Shown here one piece after another: positions 8,570 through 16,545 of a DNA stretch of 64,000 nt. How positions within the stretch are numbered: the stretch's first letter is position 1; the number at the start of each line of letters is the position of its first letter. The notes beneath the pieces are model-generated. The model was given only the letters and a program-made list of their open reading frames with translations, did no database searches and had not been told where the DNA came from. Both the position numbers and the translations under genes were made by a program. The stretch comes from Candidatus Omnitrophota bacterium (lineage in GTDB: Bacteria; CAIJMQ01), in contig JAHJCU010000003.1 in NCBI GenBank assembly GCA_018812925.1, positions 1-64,000 of the forward strand. The letters are read 5' to 3'.

Positions 8570-9070
8570 ATGGAACGTACTAGGGAAAAATTTAGATCAG
8601 GAAGTGAGGTAGGTTTCAAAGAGAAAGTCGTATATATAAACCGCGTAGGTAAAGTAGCTAAAGGCGGAAGGAAAATAGCTTTCAGCGCAGTTGTGGTAGT
8701 AGGGGATGGTAATGGCAGGGTGGGGTATGGTTTAGGCAAGGCACCCGAAGTAGCGGAAGCCATAAGAAAAGGGATTAAAATAGCTACAAAAAATATGGTC
8801 GAGATTCCCATGAAAGACAATACAATACCTGCTTCGGTTGTAGGGGAATATATTGCCTCAAGAGTAGTTCTTAGACCTGCTTTCAAAGGAACCGGTATCA
8901 TTGCCGGAGCACCTGCTAGAGCAGTTTTGGAACTTGCCGGTATTAAAGATATTCTTACCAAGTCCTTGGGTTCCAATAATCCTCTCAATGTAATAAAAGC
9001 GACTTTAAACGGACTGCAAAAGATAAAAGAAGATATAGAACGTTATCAGATGAGGATTGAAAATAAATGA
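8570..9070 (+). CDS. rpsE: 30S ribosomal protein S5
   Basis: S5 supports decoding fidelity and mRNA helicase activity. The double-stranded RNA-binding-like N-domain includes EKVVYINRVGKVAKGGRKI and GDGNGRVGYGLGKAPEV (about residues 18-62). The C-domain includes LRPAFKGTGIIAGAPARAVL. The length of 166 is normal. The stop overlaps the rplO start by ATGA, leaving no room for rpmD (L30), which usually lies here. Confidence 0.97.
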   Translation: MERTREKFRSGSEVGFKEKVVYINRVGKVAKGGRKIAFSAVVVVGDGNGRVGYGLGKAPEVAEAIRKGIKIATKNMVEIPMKDNTIPASVVGEYIASRVVLRPAFKGTGIIAGAPARAVLELAGIKDILTKSLGSNNPLNVIKATLNGLQKIKEDIERYQMRIENK

Positions 9071-9744
9071 AATTACATAATTTATTACCTCCTTATGGTG
9101 AAAAACATAAAGTAAAAAGATTGGGCAGAGGAAATTCTTCCGGAAGCGGTAATTACAGCGGAAGAGGGATGAAGGGACAAGGCTCTCGCAAAGGCCGTGT
9201 TAATTATCTCGGTTTTGAGGGTGGACAGATGCCTTTATACAGAAGACTGCCTAAAAGAGGTTTTACTCCTTTAAATAAAGAAAGATATCAGGAAGTTAAT
9301 CTTTGTTCTCTTAATAGTTTGAAAGACGAGAAAGAGATAACGCCGGAGATTTTACGAAAAAAAGGTCTTATCAAAAAAGTAGACGAAAAAATAAAAATTC
9401 TTGGAAAAGGGACGCTTGAACTAACGCTTGTCGTAAAAGCCCATAAATTCAGTCGCAGAGCAAAAGAGGAAATAGTTAAAAAAGGCGGCAAAGCTATAGA
9501 GATAGTCTCCTATAAGTCTAAACTCAAAGTAAATAAAGAAGAAGTGGAAAGAAACAAAGTAACGGTAAAAGAATCTTTAGCAGAAAAAGAGCAAAAAACA
9601 AAAGAGAAGACAAAAGAAGTAAAAACAGCAAAGGTTACAAAAGGTAAAGAAAAAACAGAGATAAAGCCGAAAATTATAAAAAAGAAGAAATCTTTAAAAA
9701 GTAAAGATAAGGCAAAAACAAAAGGGAAGAAGAAGGACAAATAG
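9067..9744 (+). CDS. rplO: 50S ribosomal protein L15 with charged C-terminal extension
   Basis: L15 stabilises 23S rRNA. The Gly/Arg-rich N-terminus (LGRGNSSGSGNYSGRGMKGQ) and GFEGGQMPLYRRLPKRGF are diagnostic, and the core ends near residue 150. The remaining 75 residues are almost entirely Lys, Glu, Thr and Val, making 225 residues against a usual 145-150. The tail resembles those of S3, S11 and L17 in this operon. It directly follows rpsE without an intervening rpmD. Confidence 0.95.
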   Translation: MKLHNLLPPYGEKHKVKRLGRGNSSGSGNYSGRGMKGQGSRKGRVNYLGFEGGQMPLYRRLPKRGFTPLNKERYQEVNLCSLNSLKDEKEITPEILRKKGLIKKVDEKIKILGKGTLELTLVVKAHKFSRRAKEEIVKKGGKAIEIVSYKSKLKVNKEEVERNKVTVKESLAEKEQKTKEKTKEVKTAKVTKGKEKTEIKPKIIKKKKSLKSKDKAKTKGKKKDK

Positions 9745-9782
9745 AACCTTTTCATCTGTATCCTTAACATAAAAACTAAAAA

Positions 9783-11111
9783 ATGGCTGTAAATCTTGGT
9801 GGATTAAGAGATATTTTTAAAATTCCGGAATTATCAAGACGGATATTTGCGACTTTAGGTTTTCTTGCTCTTTATAGAGTGGGAATACATGTCCCTACCC
9901 CTGGAATAAATAGCGCATCTTTGGCAGATTTTTTTGAGAAAATGAAAGGGACTCTTTTCGGAATGTGGGATCTATTTGCCGGCGGGGCTTTGAGCCAAGC
10001 TTCAGTATTTGCTTTGGGCATAATGCCCTATATCACCGCTTCCATTATCATTCAGATGTTGGTTCCGGTTGTTCCCTATCTGGAAAAAATTTCCAAAGAA
10101 GAAGGCGAAGAAGGAAGAAGAAAAATAGTGCAGTTTACCCGCTACGGCACTATTCTGATTGCGTTAATACAGTCTTTGGGAATTGCAAAAGTGCTCGAGA
10201 TGCCGGGCAATTTTGGAGGGATTATCATGGTTGATTCCCCAGGATGGGCATTTAGAATAATGACTATAATAACAATGACTGCGGGAACTACTTTTATAAT
10301 GTGGATTGGGGAACAAATTTCCGAAAAGGGTATAGGTAATGGTATTTCTTTAATAATTTTTGCGGGTATATTAGCGCGTTCTCCAGGCGATGTCCTGAAG
10401 ACCCTCACACTTGTAAAAAACAAGCAAATGAGTATTCCTTTATTAATTTTCATTATAATTTTTGCGGTAGCGATAGTTGCAGGGATAATATTAATAACTC
10501 AAGCACAGAGACGAATTCCTGTTCAATACGCAAAAAGAGTTATAGGTAGAAGAATATATGGAGGGCAATCCACTTATGTCCCTTTAAGAGTAAATCAGGC
10601 AGGAGTTATTCCCATAATATTTGCGGTTTCCATAATGCAGTTCCCTGAAACTATAAGCACATTTTTTCTTCGCGGCACTGAATCTAAATTTACAGAAATT
10701 TTATCTCTTTTCTCATTAAGAAATCCTTTAGGAATGTTTGTTTATGCGGTTTTAATAATTTTCTTTACATATTTTTATACTGCTATGACTTTTAATCCTA
10801 ATGATATGGCTGATAATATAAAAAAACAGGGCGGATTTGTTCCGGGGATAAAGCCCGGTAGAACTACGGCTGATTATTTTGAACGGATAATGTCAAGAAT
10901 TGCGCTTCCTGGAGGATTGTTTCTTGCGGCGATAGCGTTGCTTCCGATGATTCTTGAACGCAAACTTAGTCTTCCTTTTTATTTTGGAGGAACGTCTTTG
11001 CTCATTGTTGTAGGTGTTGCACTGGATACAATGGGACAATTGGAATCACATTTATTGATGCGCCAATACAGTGGATTTATTCAAAAAGGCAAGATTAAGG
11101 GCAGATACTGA
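9783..11111 (+). CDS. secY: Protein translocase subunit SecY
   Basis: SecY forms the central channel of the Sec translocase in the inner membrane. The 442-residue protein has the ten hydrophobic segments of the family and the signatures LFAGGALSQASVFALGIMPY (residues 64-83), AQRRIPVQYAKR in the cytoplasmic C4/C5 region and the NPNDMADNIKKQGGFVPGI loop. It is followed after 3 bp by adk, the standard spc-operon order. Confidence 0.98.
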   Translation: MAVNLGGLRDIFKIPELSRRIFATLGFLALYRVGIHVPTPGINSASLADFFEKMKGTLFGMWDLFAGGALSQASVFALGIMPYITASIIIQMLVPVVPYLEKISKEEGEEGRRKIVQFTRYGTILIALIQSLGIAKVLEMPGNFGGIIMVDSPGWAFRIMTIITMTAGTTFIMWIGEQISEKGIGNGISLIIFAGILARSPGDVLKTLTLVKNKQMSIPLLIFIIIFAVAIVAGIILITQAQRRIPVQYAKRVIGRRIYGGQSTYVPLRVNQAGVIPIIFAVSIMQFPETISTFFLRGTESKFTEILSLFSLRNPLGMFVYAVLIIFFTYFYTAMTFNPNDMADNIKKQGGFVPGIKPGRTTADYFERIMSRIALPGGLFLAAIALLPMILERKLSLPFYFGGTSLLIVVGVALDTMGQLESHLLMRQYSGFIQKGKIKGRY

Positions 11112-11114
11112 TAT

Positions 11115-11768
11115 ATGAAAATATTGATAATGGGACCACCGGGCGCAGGAAAAGGTACGATAGCCGAAATGTTGCAGGAAAATTTTGACGTTGTTCATCT
11201 TTCAAGCGGAGATATCTTAAGAGATGCGATAAAAGAAAACAATCCGCTTGGCATGAAAGCAAAAGCGTTTATGGAAAAAGGCGTGCTTGTTCCGGATGAA
11301 ATAATCATAGAGATTATGAAAGAAAAAATTAATGCAGATGCTTTTGTATTGGATGGCTTCCCGAGAAATTTAGTGCAGGTCAAAAAACTAGAGGATGCAG
11401 ACATAAAAATAGACATAGTGCTGAATTTACAGGTAAGTGAAGAAACTGTAATTTCTCGCATTTCGGGTAGACGTATTTGCGCTCAATGCGGCAAGATATA
11501 TCATCTTAAAAATATGCCTCCTAAAAAAGAGGACATATGCGATGTTTGTAATGGGAAACTTTACCAAAGAGAAGATGATAAGCCTCAGACGATAAAAGAG
11601 CGACTCAATACTTATAGGGAGCAGACTGAAGAATTGGTAAAATATTATGACGAAAAAAATATACTAGAAAATATAGATGCTGGTGGAAATAAAGAAACCA
11701 CCTATGATAAAATAACGGGTTTAGAATGGCTAAAAAAGAGAAAATACAAGTCAAAGGCAGGATTGTAG
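11115..11768 (+). CDS. adk: Adenylate kinase
   Basis: Adk catalyses ATP + AMP to 2 ADP. The P-loop GPPGAGKGT (residues 7-15), the [11 protein letters not shown]-binding segment, DGFPR, and a zinc-type LID with CAQCGKIYH and [14 protein letters not shown] are all present. The length of 217 is normal. The last 43 bp overlap the start of infA in another frame; the overlapping tail (about 14 residues, Lys-rich) lies outside the conserved fold. Confidence 0.96.
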   Translation: MKILIMGPPGAGKGTIAEMLQENFDVVHLSSGDILRDAIKENNPLGMKAKAFMEKGVLVPDEIIIEIMKEKINADAFVLDGFPRNLVQVKKLEDADIKIDIVLNLQVSEETVISRISGRRICAQCGKIYHLKNMPPKKEDICDVCNGKLYQREDDKPQTIKERLNTYREQTEELVKYYDEKNILENIDAGGNKETTYDKITGLEWLKKRKYKSKAGL

Positions 11769-11947
11769 AATCTTTGCCTAATGCATACTTCAGAGTAGAG
11801 CTCGAGAATGGACATAAGATTTTAGCCCATATTTCCGGAAAAATGAGAGTGCATTTTATACGAATTTTGACGGGAGACGAAGTTACAGTCGAACTTTCTC
11901 CTTATGATTTAACAAGAGGCAGAATAACATATAGGCACAGTAGATAA
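11726..11947 (+). CDS. infA: Translation initiation factor IF-1
   Basis: IF-1 occupies the ribosomal A-site during initiation. The 73-residue OB-fold begins [20 protein letters not shown] and has [20 protein letters not shown] and the terminal [11 protein letters not shown], all family-typical. Its ATG lies inside adk, with a 43-bp overlap. Many bacteria have map between adk and infA; here it is absent. Confidence 0.96.
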   Translation: MAKKEKIQVKGRIVESLPNAYFRVELENGHKILAHISGKMRVHFIRILTGDEVTVELSPYDLTRGRITYRHSR

Positions 11948-11956
11948 AAAGTAGAG

Positions 11957-11976
11957 AGAGCCCCGCGTGGGGTTCT
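11957..11976 (+). other. Hairpin between infA and rpmJ
   Basis: AGAGCCCC (11957-11964), a GCGT loop and GGGGTTCT (11969-11976) form an 8-bp stem with one G-U pair. There is no T-run, and transcription must continue to rpmJ, rpsM and rpoA. It could be a pausing or processing hairpin; no role is demonstrated. Confidence 0.4.
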
Positions 11977-11995
11977 GGGTAGGTAAATAGAAAAA

Positions 11996-12109
11996 ATGAA
12001 AGTAAGAGTTTCAGTTAAAAAAATATGCGGGAAATGTAAACTTATAAGAAGAAGAGGACGTCTTCATATAATTTGTTCCAATCCTGCGCATAAACAAAGG
12101 CAGAAATAA
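11996..12109 (+). CDS. rpmJ: 50S ribosomal protein L36
   Basis: This 37-residue reading frame translates as [20 protein letters not shown] and onward, ending HKQRQK. It has the three cysteines and one histidine (CxxC...C...H) of zinc-binding L36. It is too short for many gene callers, but its identity and position between infA and rpsM are canonical. The stop is 2 bp before the rpsM ATG. Confidence 0.97.
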   Translation: MKVRVSVKKICGKCKLIRRRGRLHIICSNPAHKQRQK

Positions 12110-12111
12110 CC

Positions 12112-12519
12112 ATGGCAAGAATTATGGGTGTTGAAATACCGGATGGGAAAAAAAGCAAAATATCGCTCAGGTATATTTATGGAATAGGGTCTGCTAGGGC
12201 TATGTTTATATTAAGTTCTACCGGCATAGATCCCGACAAAAAAATAAAAGAACTAAGTGGAGAGGAATTAAGCAAAATAGCCGCAGCAATTCAATCTAAC
12301 TTTAAGGTTGAAGGGGCATTGAAACAGGAAATCGCAGGTAACATAAGAGAACTTTCAAGCATAGGAACGTATAGAGGATACAGACATAAAGTGGGATTAC
12401 CTGTTCGCGGACAAAGAACATCTTGCAATGCACGCACAAGAAAAGGCCCAAAGAAGACTGTTGGTGTTTTAAGGAAAAAAGTAAAAGAAAGAATATCAGG
12501 ATCAGATAAAAAGGGATAA
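12112..12519 (+). CDS. rpsM: 30S ribosomal protein S13
   Basis: S13 bridges the 30S head to the 50S subunit and contacts P-site tRNA. The 135-residue sequence includes MARIMGVEIPDGKK, LRYIYGIGSARA and the C-terminal GYRHKVGLPVRGQRTSCNAR, matching the canonical RH-GLPVRGQ(R/K)T-NAR motif. A basic tail follows. It heads the alpha-operon part of the cluster. Confidence 0.97.
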   Translation: MARIMGVEIPDGKKSKISLRYIYGIGSARAMFILSSTGIDPDKKIKELSGEELSKIAAAIQSNFKVEGALKQEIAGNIRELSSIGTYRGYRHKVGLPVRGQRTSCNARTRKGPKKTVGVLRKKVKERISGSDKKG

Positions 12520-12535
12520 CTAAAAAGGTAAAACT

Positions 12536-13096
12536 ATGGCAGATCCAAAACCAGAAAAAGAGAAGAAAGAAAAATCGACCGAAAAGCAGAAAAAAACTGA
12601 AGAGAAAAAAAAGGTTGAGGCAAATCAGAAAGTTGAACAAGCCAAAGATCCTAAAGTTGTTGCTGAAGAAAAACCGGTTGACGAAGGCAAAATAGTCGAA
12701 GAAATTAAAACGACTATTAGCAAGGGCAAGAAAAAAAGAAAGAATTTAAAGATTTCCAAAGGCATTGTTCATATAAAATCGACTTTCAACAACACACTGG
12801 TAACAATTGCTGATTCGCAAGGGAATACTATTGTTTCTTCTTCTTCCGGGGCAGTCGGATTTAAAGGCACAAAAAAATCTACCCCTTTTGCGGCTTCACG
12901 TGCCGCAGATATTGCGGGCAAGAAAGCTTTGGCATTTGGCATGAAAGAAGTAAGTGTTTATATTAAAGGACCCGGGGCAGGAAGAGAAGCGGCTATAAGG
13001 TCTTTGGAATCTGCAGGGCTTACGATAACACTTATAAGAGATGTAACCCCTATCCCGCATAATGGATGCAGACCGCCTAAGAGGAGAAGAGTGTAA
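12536..13096 (+). CDS. rpsK: 30S ribosomal protein S11 with charged N-terminal extension
   Basis: S11 lies on the 30S platform. The conserved core starts near residue 62 ([20 protein letters not shown]) and includes [15 protein letters not shown] and [18 protein letters not shown], ending with the [18 protein letters not shown] tail. Residues 1-60 form an extension very rich in Lys, Glu and Pro; no in-frame ATG occurs between this start and the core, so the extension is likely translated. The length is 186 against a usual 125-130. Confidence 0.95.
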   Translation: MADPKPEKEKKEKSTEKQKKTEEKKKVEANQKVEQAKDPKVVAEEKPVDEGKIVEEIKTTISKGKKKRKNLKISKGIVHIKSTFNNTLVTIADSQGNTIVSSSSGAVGFKGTKKSTPFAASRAADIAGKKALAFGMKEVSVYIKGPGAGREAAIRSLESAGLTITLIRDVTPIPHNGCRPPKRRRV

Positions 13097-13097
13097 A

Positions 13098-13739
13098 ATG
13101 AGATATAGTGGACCTAGTTGTAAATTATGCAAGAAGGCAGAAGAAAAATTATTTTTAAAAGGATCCAAATGCAATACAGCTAAATGTATTATTGCACGCA
13201 AAGCAGAAAAATCCGATAAAAAAAGTAGAACCAAAAGAACTACTTCCCAAAAAAGAAGGACTAAACTGTCGGATTATGGAATCAGACTTGCGGAAAAACA
13301 GAAACTAAGAAGAATTTACGGTCTTTCGGAAAAAAGTTTTAGAATAATTTTTGACACCGCTTCTAAGAAAAAAGGCAATACTGGTGAAGTATTTTTGACC
13401 CTTTTGGAAAGACGGCTTGATAACGTTATTTTTAAAATGGGTTTTGCAAATTCAAGAGCGCATGCAAGGCAGCTTGTAGGTCATAAGTTTTTCATTGTCG
13501 GCAAAAGAAAGGTTAATATTCCTTCATATCTTGTAAAAGAGGGAGAAGTAATTAAATTAGATTCTGCCAAACAAGAAAAATTAAAGAAGACTATATCAAC
13601 TGAAGCAGAGATGGGAGTGCCTCTATGGCTTTCCTCCGATAGAAAAAAATTAGAAGGCAAGGTATTAAGGGATCCTAAACGAGAAGAAATTTCTGTTCCT
13701 GTGGAGGAGAATTTGATTGTCGAATTTTATTCTCGTTAA
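13098..13739 (+). CDS. rpsD: 30S ribosomal protein S4, zinc-binding form
   Basis: S4 nucleates 30S assembly. The start at MRYSGPSCKLCKK is chosen because a GAGGAGA Shine-Dalgarno precedes it by 6-9 bp and the N-terminus matches the family; an upstream ATG at 13062 lies within rpsK. The N-domain keeps cysteines in a CKLC...C....C pattern, a zinc form. The S4 RNA-binding domain (LERRLDNVIFKMGFANSRAH) is intact. It has 213 residues. Confidence 0.96.
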   Translation: MRYSGPSCKLCKKAEEKLFLKGSKCNTAKCIIARKAEKSDKKSRTKRTTSQKRRTKLSDYGIRLAEKQKLRRIYGLSEKSFRIIFDTASKKKGNTGEVFLTLLERRLDNVIFKMGFANSRAHARQLVGHKFFIVGKRKVNIPSYLVKEGEVIKLDSAKQEKLKKTISTEAEMGVPLWLSSDRKKLEGKVLRDPKREEISVPVEENLIVEFYSR

Positions 13740-13797
13740 TCTATTATTTCACTGATCAAAAGATTTTTATAACGGTTTAAAAAGGGGATAAAAAGCT

Positions 13798-14787
13798 ATG
13801 GAAGAAAATAACAAGATTAAGTTTCTAATTATGCCGGAAAAATTAGAATGGGAAACATTGACCGAATCGTATGGAAAAGTTCTCGTATATTCTCTTGAAA
13901 GAGGATTTGCTACAACGCTAGGTAATTCTTTAAGGCGAATGCTTCTGTTTTGTATTCCGGGTGCAGCTATAACTTCTGTCAACATAGAAGGTGTCAAACA
14001 CGAATTTTCAAGCATACCGGGTGTTTTAGAAGACGTCCCCCAACTTATTGCTAACCTTAAACAGACAATAATAAAAATTCATGATGAAGAGGGCGGTAAA
14101 AAAGAACTTTTACTTGATGTTCAAGGCGAAGGAGAAGTAAGAGCCGGAGATATAAAGACTGACAAAGATGTGGAAATACTCAATCCACATCTTCATCTTG
14201 CTACATTGAGTAAAGGCAAAAGTTTAAAGATAAGTATTCAAGTTGAAAGAGGTAAGAGCTACATACAAGCTAAAAAAATGCCTGTTGATGCAGATGTGCC
14301 GATAGGAACTGTAGCTGTCGATGCGCTGTTTTCTCCTGTCCAAAAAGTAGATTTTAAAGTGGAAAACACGCGTGTAGGAGATAGAATAGATTATGAAAAA
14401 CTAGCCTTGGAAATCCGGACAAACGGAACGATAACTCCAGATAAAGCATTAGAGTATGCAACGGAAGTTTTGATTAAGCACTACGAATTCATTTTGAATG
14501 TTTTAGAGAAAAAAGATGTCAAAGAAGAGATAGAGGAAGAAATTCTAAAAGAAACTAAAAAAGAAGATAAAAAAGGATTGTTATCTAGAAACCTTTCTGA
14601 GTTTGATCTCTCAGTTCGTTCAATGAATTGTTTGAAAGCTGGGAACCTAAAGACATTGAACGATTTAGTGAAAAAAAATGAAGAAGAATTGATGCAGATT
14701 AAGAATTTTGGCAAAAAATCTCTTGATGAATTGAGCGATTTGGTTGCTAAACTTGGGCTTTCGTTCAAACAAACAAAAGAAAAATAA
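13798..14787 (+). CDS. rpoA: RNA polymerase alpha subunit
   Basis: RpoA dimerises to nucleate core polymerase, and its C-terminal domain touches upstream DNA and activators. The N-terminal domain shows ERGFATTLGNSLRRMLL (residues 38-54) and the GVLEDV region. A Glu/Lys-rich linker (about 240-262) leads to the alpha-CTD with LSVRSMNCLKAGNLKTLNDL and IKNFGKKSLDEL. The length of 329 is normal. Start spacing from an AAAGGGG sequence supports the ATG. Confidence 0.98.
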   Translation: MEENNKIKFLIMPEKLEWETLTESYGKVLVYSLERGFATTLGNSLRRMLLFCIPGAAITSVNIEGVKHEFSSIPGVLEDVPQLIANLKQTIIKIHDEEGGKKELLLDVQGEGEVRAGDIKTDKDVEILNPHLHLATLSKGKSLKISIQVERGKSYIQAKKMPVDADVPIGTVAVDALFSPVQKVDFKVENTRVGDRIDYEKLALEIRTNGTITPDKALEYATEVLIKHYEFILNVLEKKDVKEEIEEEILKETKKEDKKGLLSRNLSEFDLSVRSMNCLKAGNLKTLNDLVKKNEEELMQIKNFGKKSLDELSDLVAKLGLSFKQTKEK

Positions 14788-14802
14788 CACTAATCACAAA
14801 AA

Positions 14803-15243
14803 ATGAGACACATTAATAAAAAAAGAAAACTTGGGATGAAGGCGTCTCGAAGAAAATCTGTTTTAAAGAATTTATTCACTTCGCTTCTTGCTTACGGTAA
14901 GGTAAAAACGACAGAAATAAGAGGCAAAGAATTAGTGAGAGTTGGCAATAGTCTTATAGAAAAAGCGAAAAAGAGTGATTTAGCTTCCCGCAGAAAAGTT
15001 TCATCGCATATTACCAAAGACACGGTTTCCATAAACTTTTTTCAAGAAATCTTGCCAAAATTGGCTAATCGTACAGGCGGGTATCTTAGATTGCTTAGAG
15101 TAGGTATTCGAAAAGGTGATGGAGCTAAAGTAGTAATGGTGCAGCTGATTACAGAAGATGGTTCCAAGAACACACCTGCTAGTCAAATCGCAGGCTCAGA
15201 AGACAGAAAACAGAAGGCAGAAAGCAAAATACAGAATGCATAG
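14803..15243 (+). CDS. rplQ: 50S ribosomal protein L17 with repeat-derived tail
   Basis: L17 closes the alpha operon. Residues 1-120 are normal (KRKLGMKASRRKSVLKNLFT; ANRTGGYLRLLRVGIRKGDGA). The last 15 or so residues (EDRKQKAESKIQNA) are encoded by a CAGAAGACAGAAAACAGAAG-type intergenic filler repeat that recurs near 53965-54035. The stop codon therefore seems to have been replaced by repeat insertion, lengthening the protein to 146 residues. Confidence 0.95.
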   Translation: MRHINKKRKLGMKASRRKSVLKNLFTSLLAYGKVKTTEIRGKELVRVGNSLIEKAKKSDLASRRKVSSHITKDTVSINFFQEILPKLANRTGGYLRLLRVGIRKGDGAKVVMVQLITEDGSKNTPASQIAGSEDRKQKAESKIQNA

Positions 15244-15274
15244 GGTGGAAATCCAACTTCTGACTTCTGACCTC
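15194..15274. repeat. CAGAAGACAG-type filler repeat with inverted halves
   Basis: The left half is built from units like GACAGAAAACAGAAGGCAGA, and the right half contains TTCTGACTTCTGACCTC, roughly the reverse complement of such units. The same design occurs at 53964-54040. It spans the end of rplQ and the gap before the etfA-like gene. It looks like a dispersed non-coding element. Confidence 0.6.
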
Positions 15275-15287
15275 TTATATCTTGATA

Positions 15288-16463
15288 ATGAGCATCAAAG
15301 TTATAAATGACAAATGCACAGGCTGTAGATTGTGTCTTAATGTCTGCCCCGTTAACGCAATCGATATCAATGACAAAAAAGCTGTAATCCTTCCAAACTG
15401 CACGTTTTGCGGTGTCTGCGTAGACATATGTAAATTTAACGCTATAGTTATTACAAAAGAACAAAAAAAAGCAAAAGAAGGATATAAAGGCGTTTGGGTG
15501 TTTGCCGAAAGAAAAGGCGATGCACTTCATGATGTAGGTATAGAACTCTTATCTTGTGGCAGAGATATAGCAAGCAAATTAGGTGTTGAGTTGGTATCAG
15601 TTCTTGCTGGCGATCATTCTGAAGACGATGCTCAAAAACTTATTTATTACGGTGCAGATAAAGTTTTTATAATAAAAGATTCAAAATTAAATACAGCCGA
15701 AATAGGATTTTTAACTAAAGCATTCTTCGATTTGGCAGAAAGAGAAAAACCTGAAGTTATCCTTTTTGGAGCAACCTCATTAGGTAGGTCATTAGCTCCT
15801 CGCATTGCAGGACGTCTCAATACGGGACTTACAGCCGATTGCACGGAACTTGATGTAGATACTGATAAAAAACTCTTACTCCAAACACGCCCGGCTTTCG
15901 GCGGAAACATAATGGCTACGATCATAACTCCCGCAATGAGACCGCAGATGGCTACAGTTCGTCCAAAAGTAATGAAGAAACCCGAATTGGACAAAACAAG
16001 AAAAGGCGAAATAATAACGATAACCCCCTTGCTTGATGCAAAAGACCAACTTACAAAAATACTGCAAACCATAAGAGAAGAAAAAGATGTAGTTGATTTA
16101 CAGGAAGCAGATATAATTGTTTCTGGCGGAAGAGGAATAGGTAAAAAAGAAAATTTTGTTCTTATACAAGAACTTGCAAAGATTTTAGGCGGCGCAGTCG
16201 GCGCATCAAGAGCAACTGTTGACGCAGGCTGGATTCCTTCTTACCATCAAGTCGGGCAAACAGGCAAAACTGTTCAACCCAAACTCTACATTGCTTGCGG
16301 CATTTCAGGCGCTATTCAACATCAAGTAGGCATGCGTTCATCAGACATAATAATAGCAATCAATAAAGATCCTGAAGCTCCCATCTTTGACATTGCAACC
16401 TATGGTATAGTCGGTGATCTCTTTGAAATAATCCCTACTTTAATAAAACAACTCAAGAAATGA
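15288..16463 (+). CDS. etfA: Electron transfer flavoprotein alpha subunit with N-terminal ferredoxin domain
   Basis: EtfA carries FAD and passes electrons between dehydrogenases and carriers. Residues 1-60 hold two [4Fe-4S] motifs (CTGCRLCLNVCP and CTFCGVCVDIC). The Etf domain follows, and the C-terminal FAD-binding part shows SRATVDAGWIPSYHQVGQTG and YIACGISGAIQHQVGM. Such ferredoxin-EtfA fusions occur in bifurcating lactate or acyl-CoA dehydrogenase complexes. No etfB or dehydrogenase gene is adjacent, so the partner must be elsewhere. ATG 15288 is preferred over TTG 15282. Confidence 0.93.
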   Translation: MSIKVINDKCTGCRLCLNVCPVNAIDINDKKAVILPNCTFCGVCVDICKFNAIVITKEQKKAKEGYKGVWVFAERKGDALHDVGIELLSCGRDIASKLGVELVSVLAGDHSEDDAQKLIYYGADKVFIIKDSKLNTAEIGFLTKAFFDLAEREKPEVILFGATSLGRSLAPRIAGRLNTGLTADCTELDVDTDKKLLLQTRPAFGGNIMATIITPAMRPQMATVRPKVMKKPELDKTRKGEIITITPLLDAKDQLTKILQTIREEKDVVDLQEADIIVSGGRGIGKKENFVLIQELAKILGGAVGASRATVDAGWIPSYHQVGQTGKTVQPKLYIACGISGAIQHQVGMRSSDIIIAINKDPEAPIFDIATYGIVGDLFEIIPTLIKQLKK

Positions 16464-16545
16464 TAGGTAAAGCTGTAAGTTTAAGTGTCAAGTATGAAGA
16501 TAAAACTGACGACTAAAGATTATAAACCATAAACTATAAACTAAA

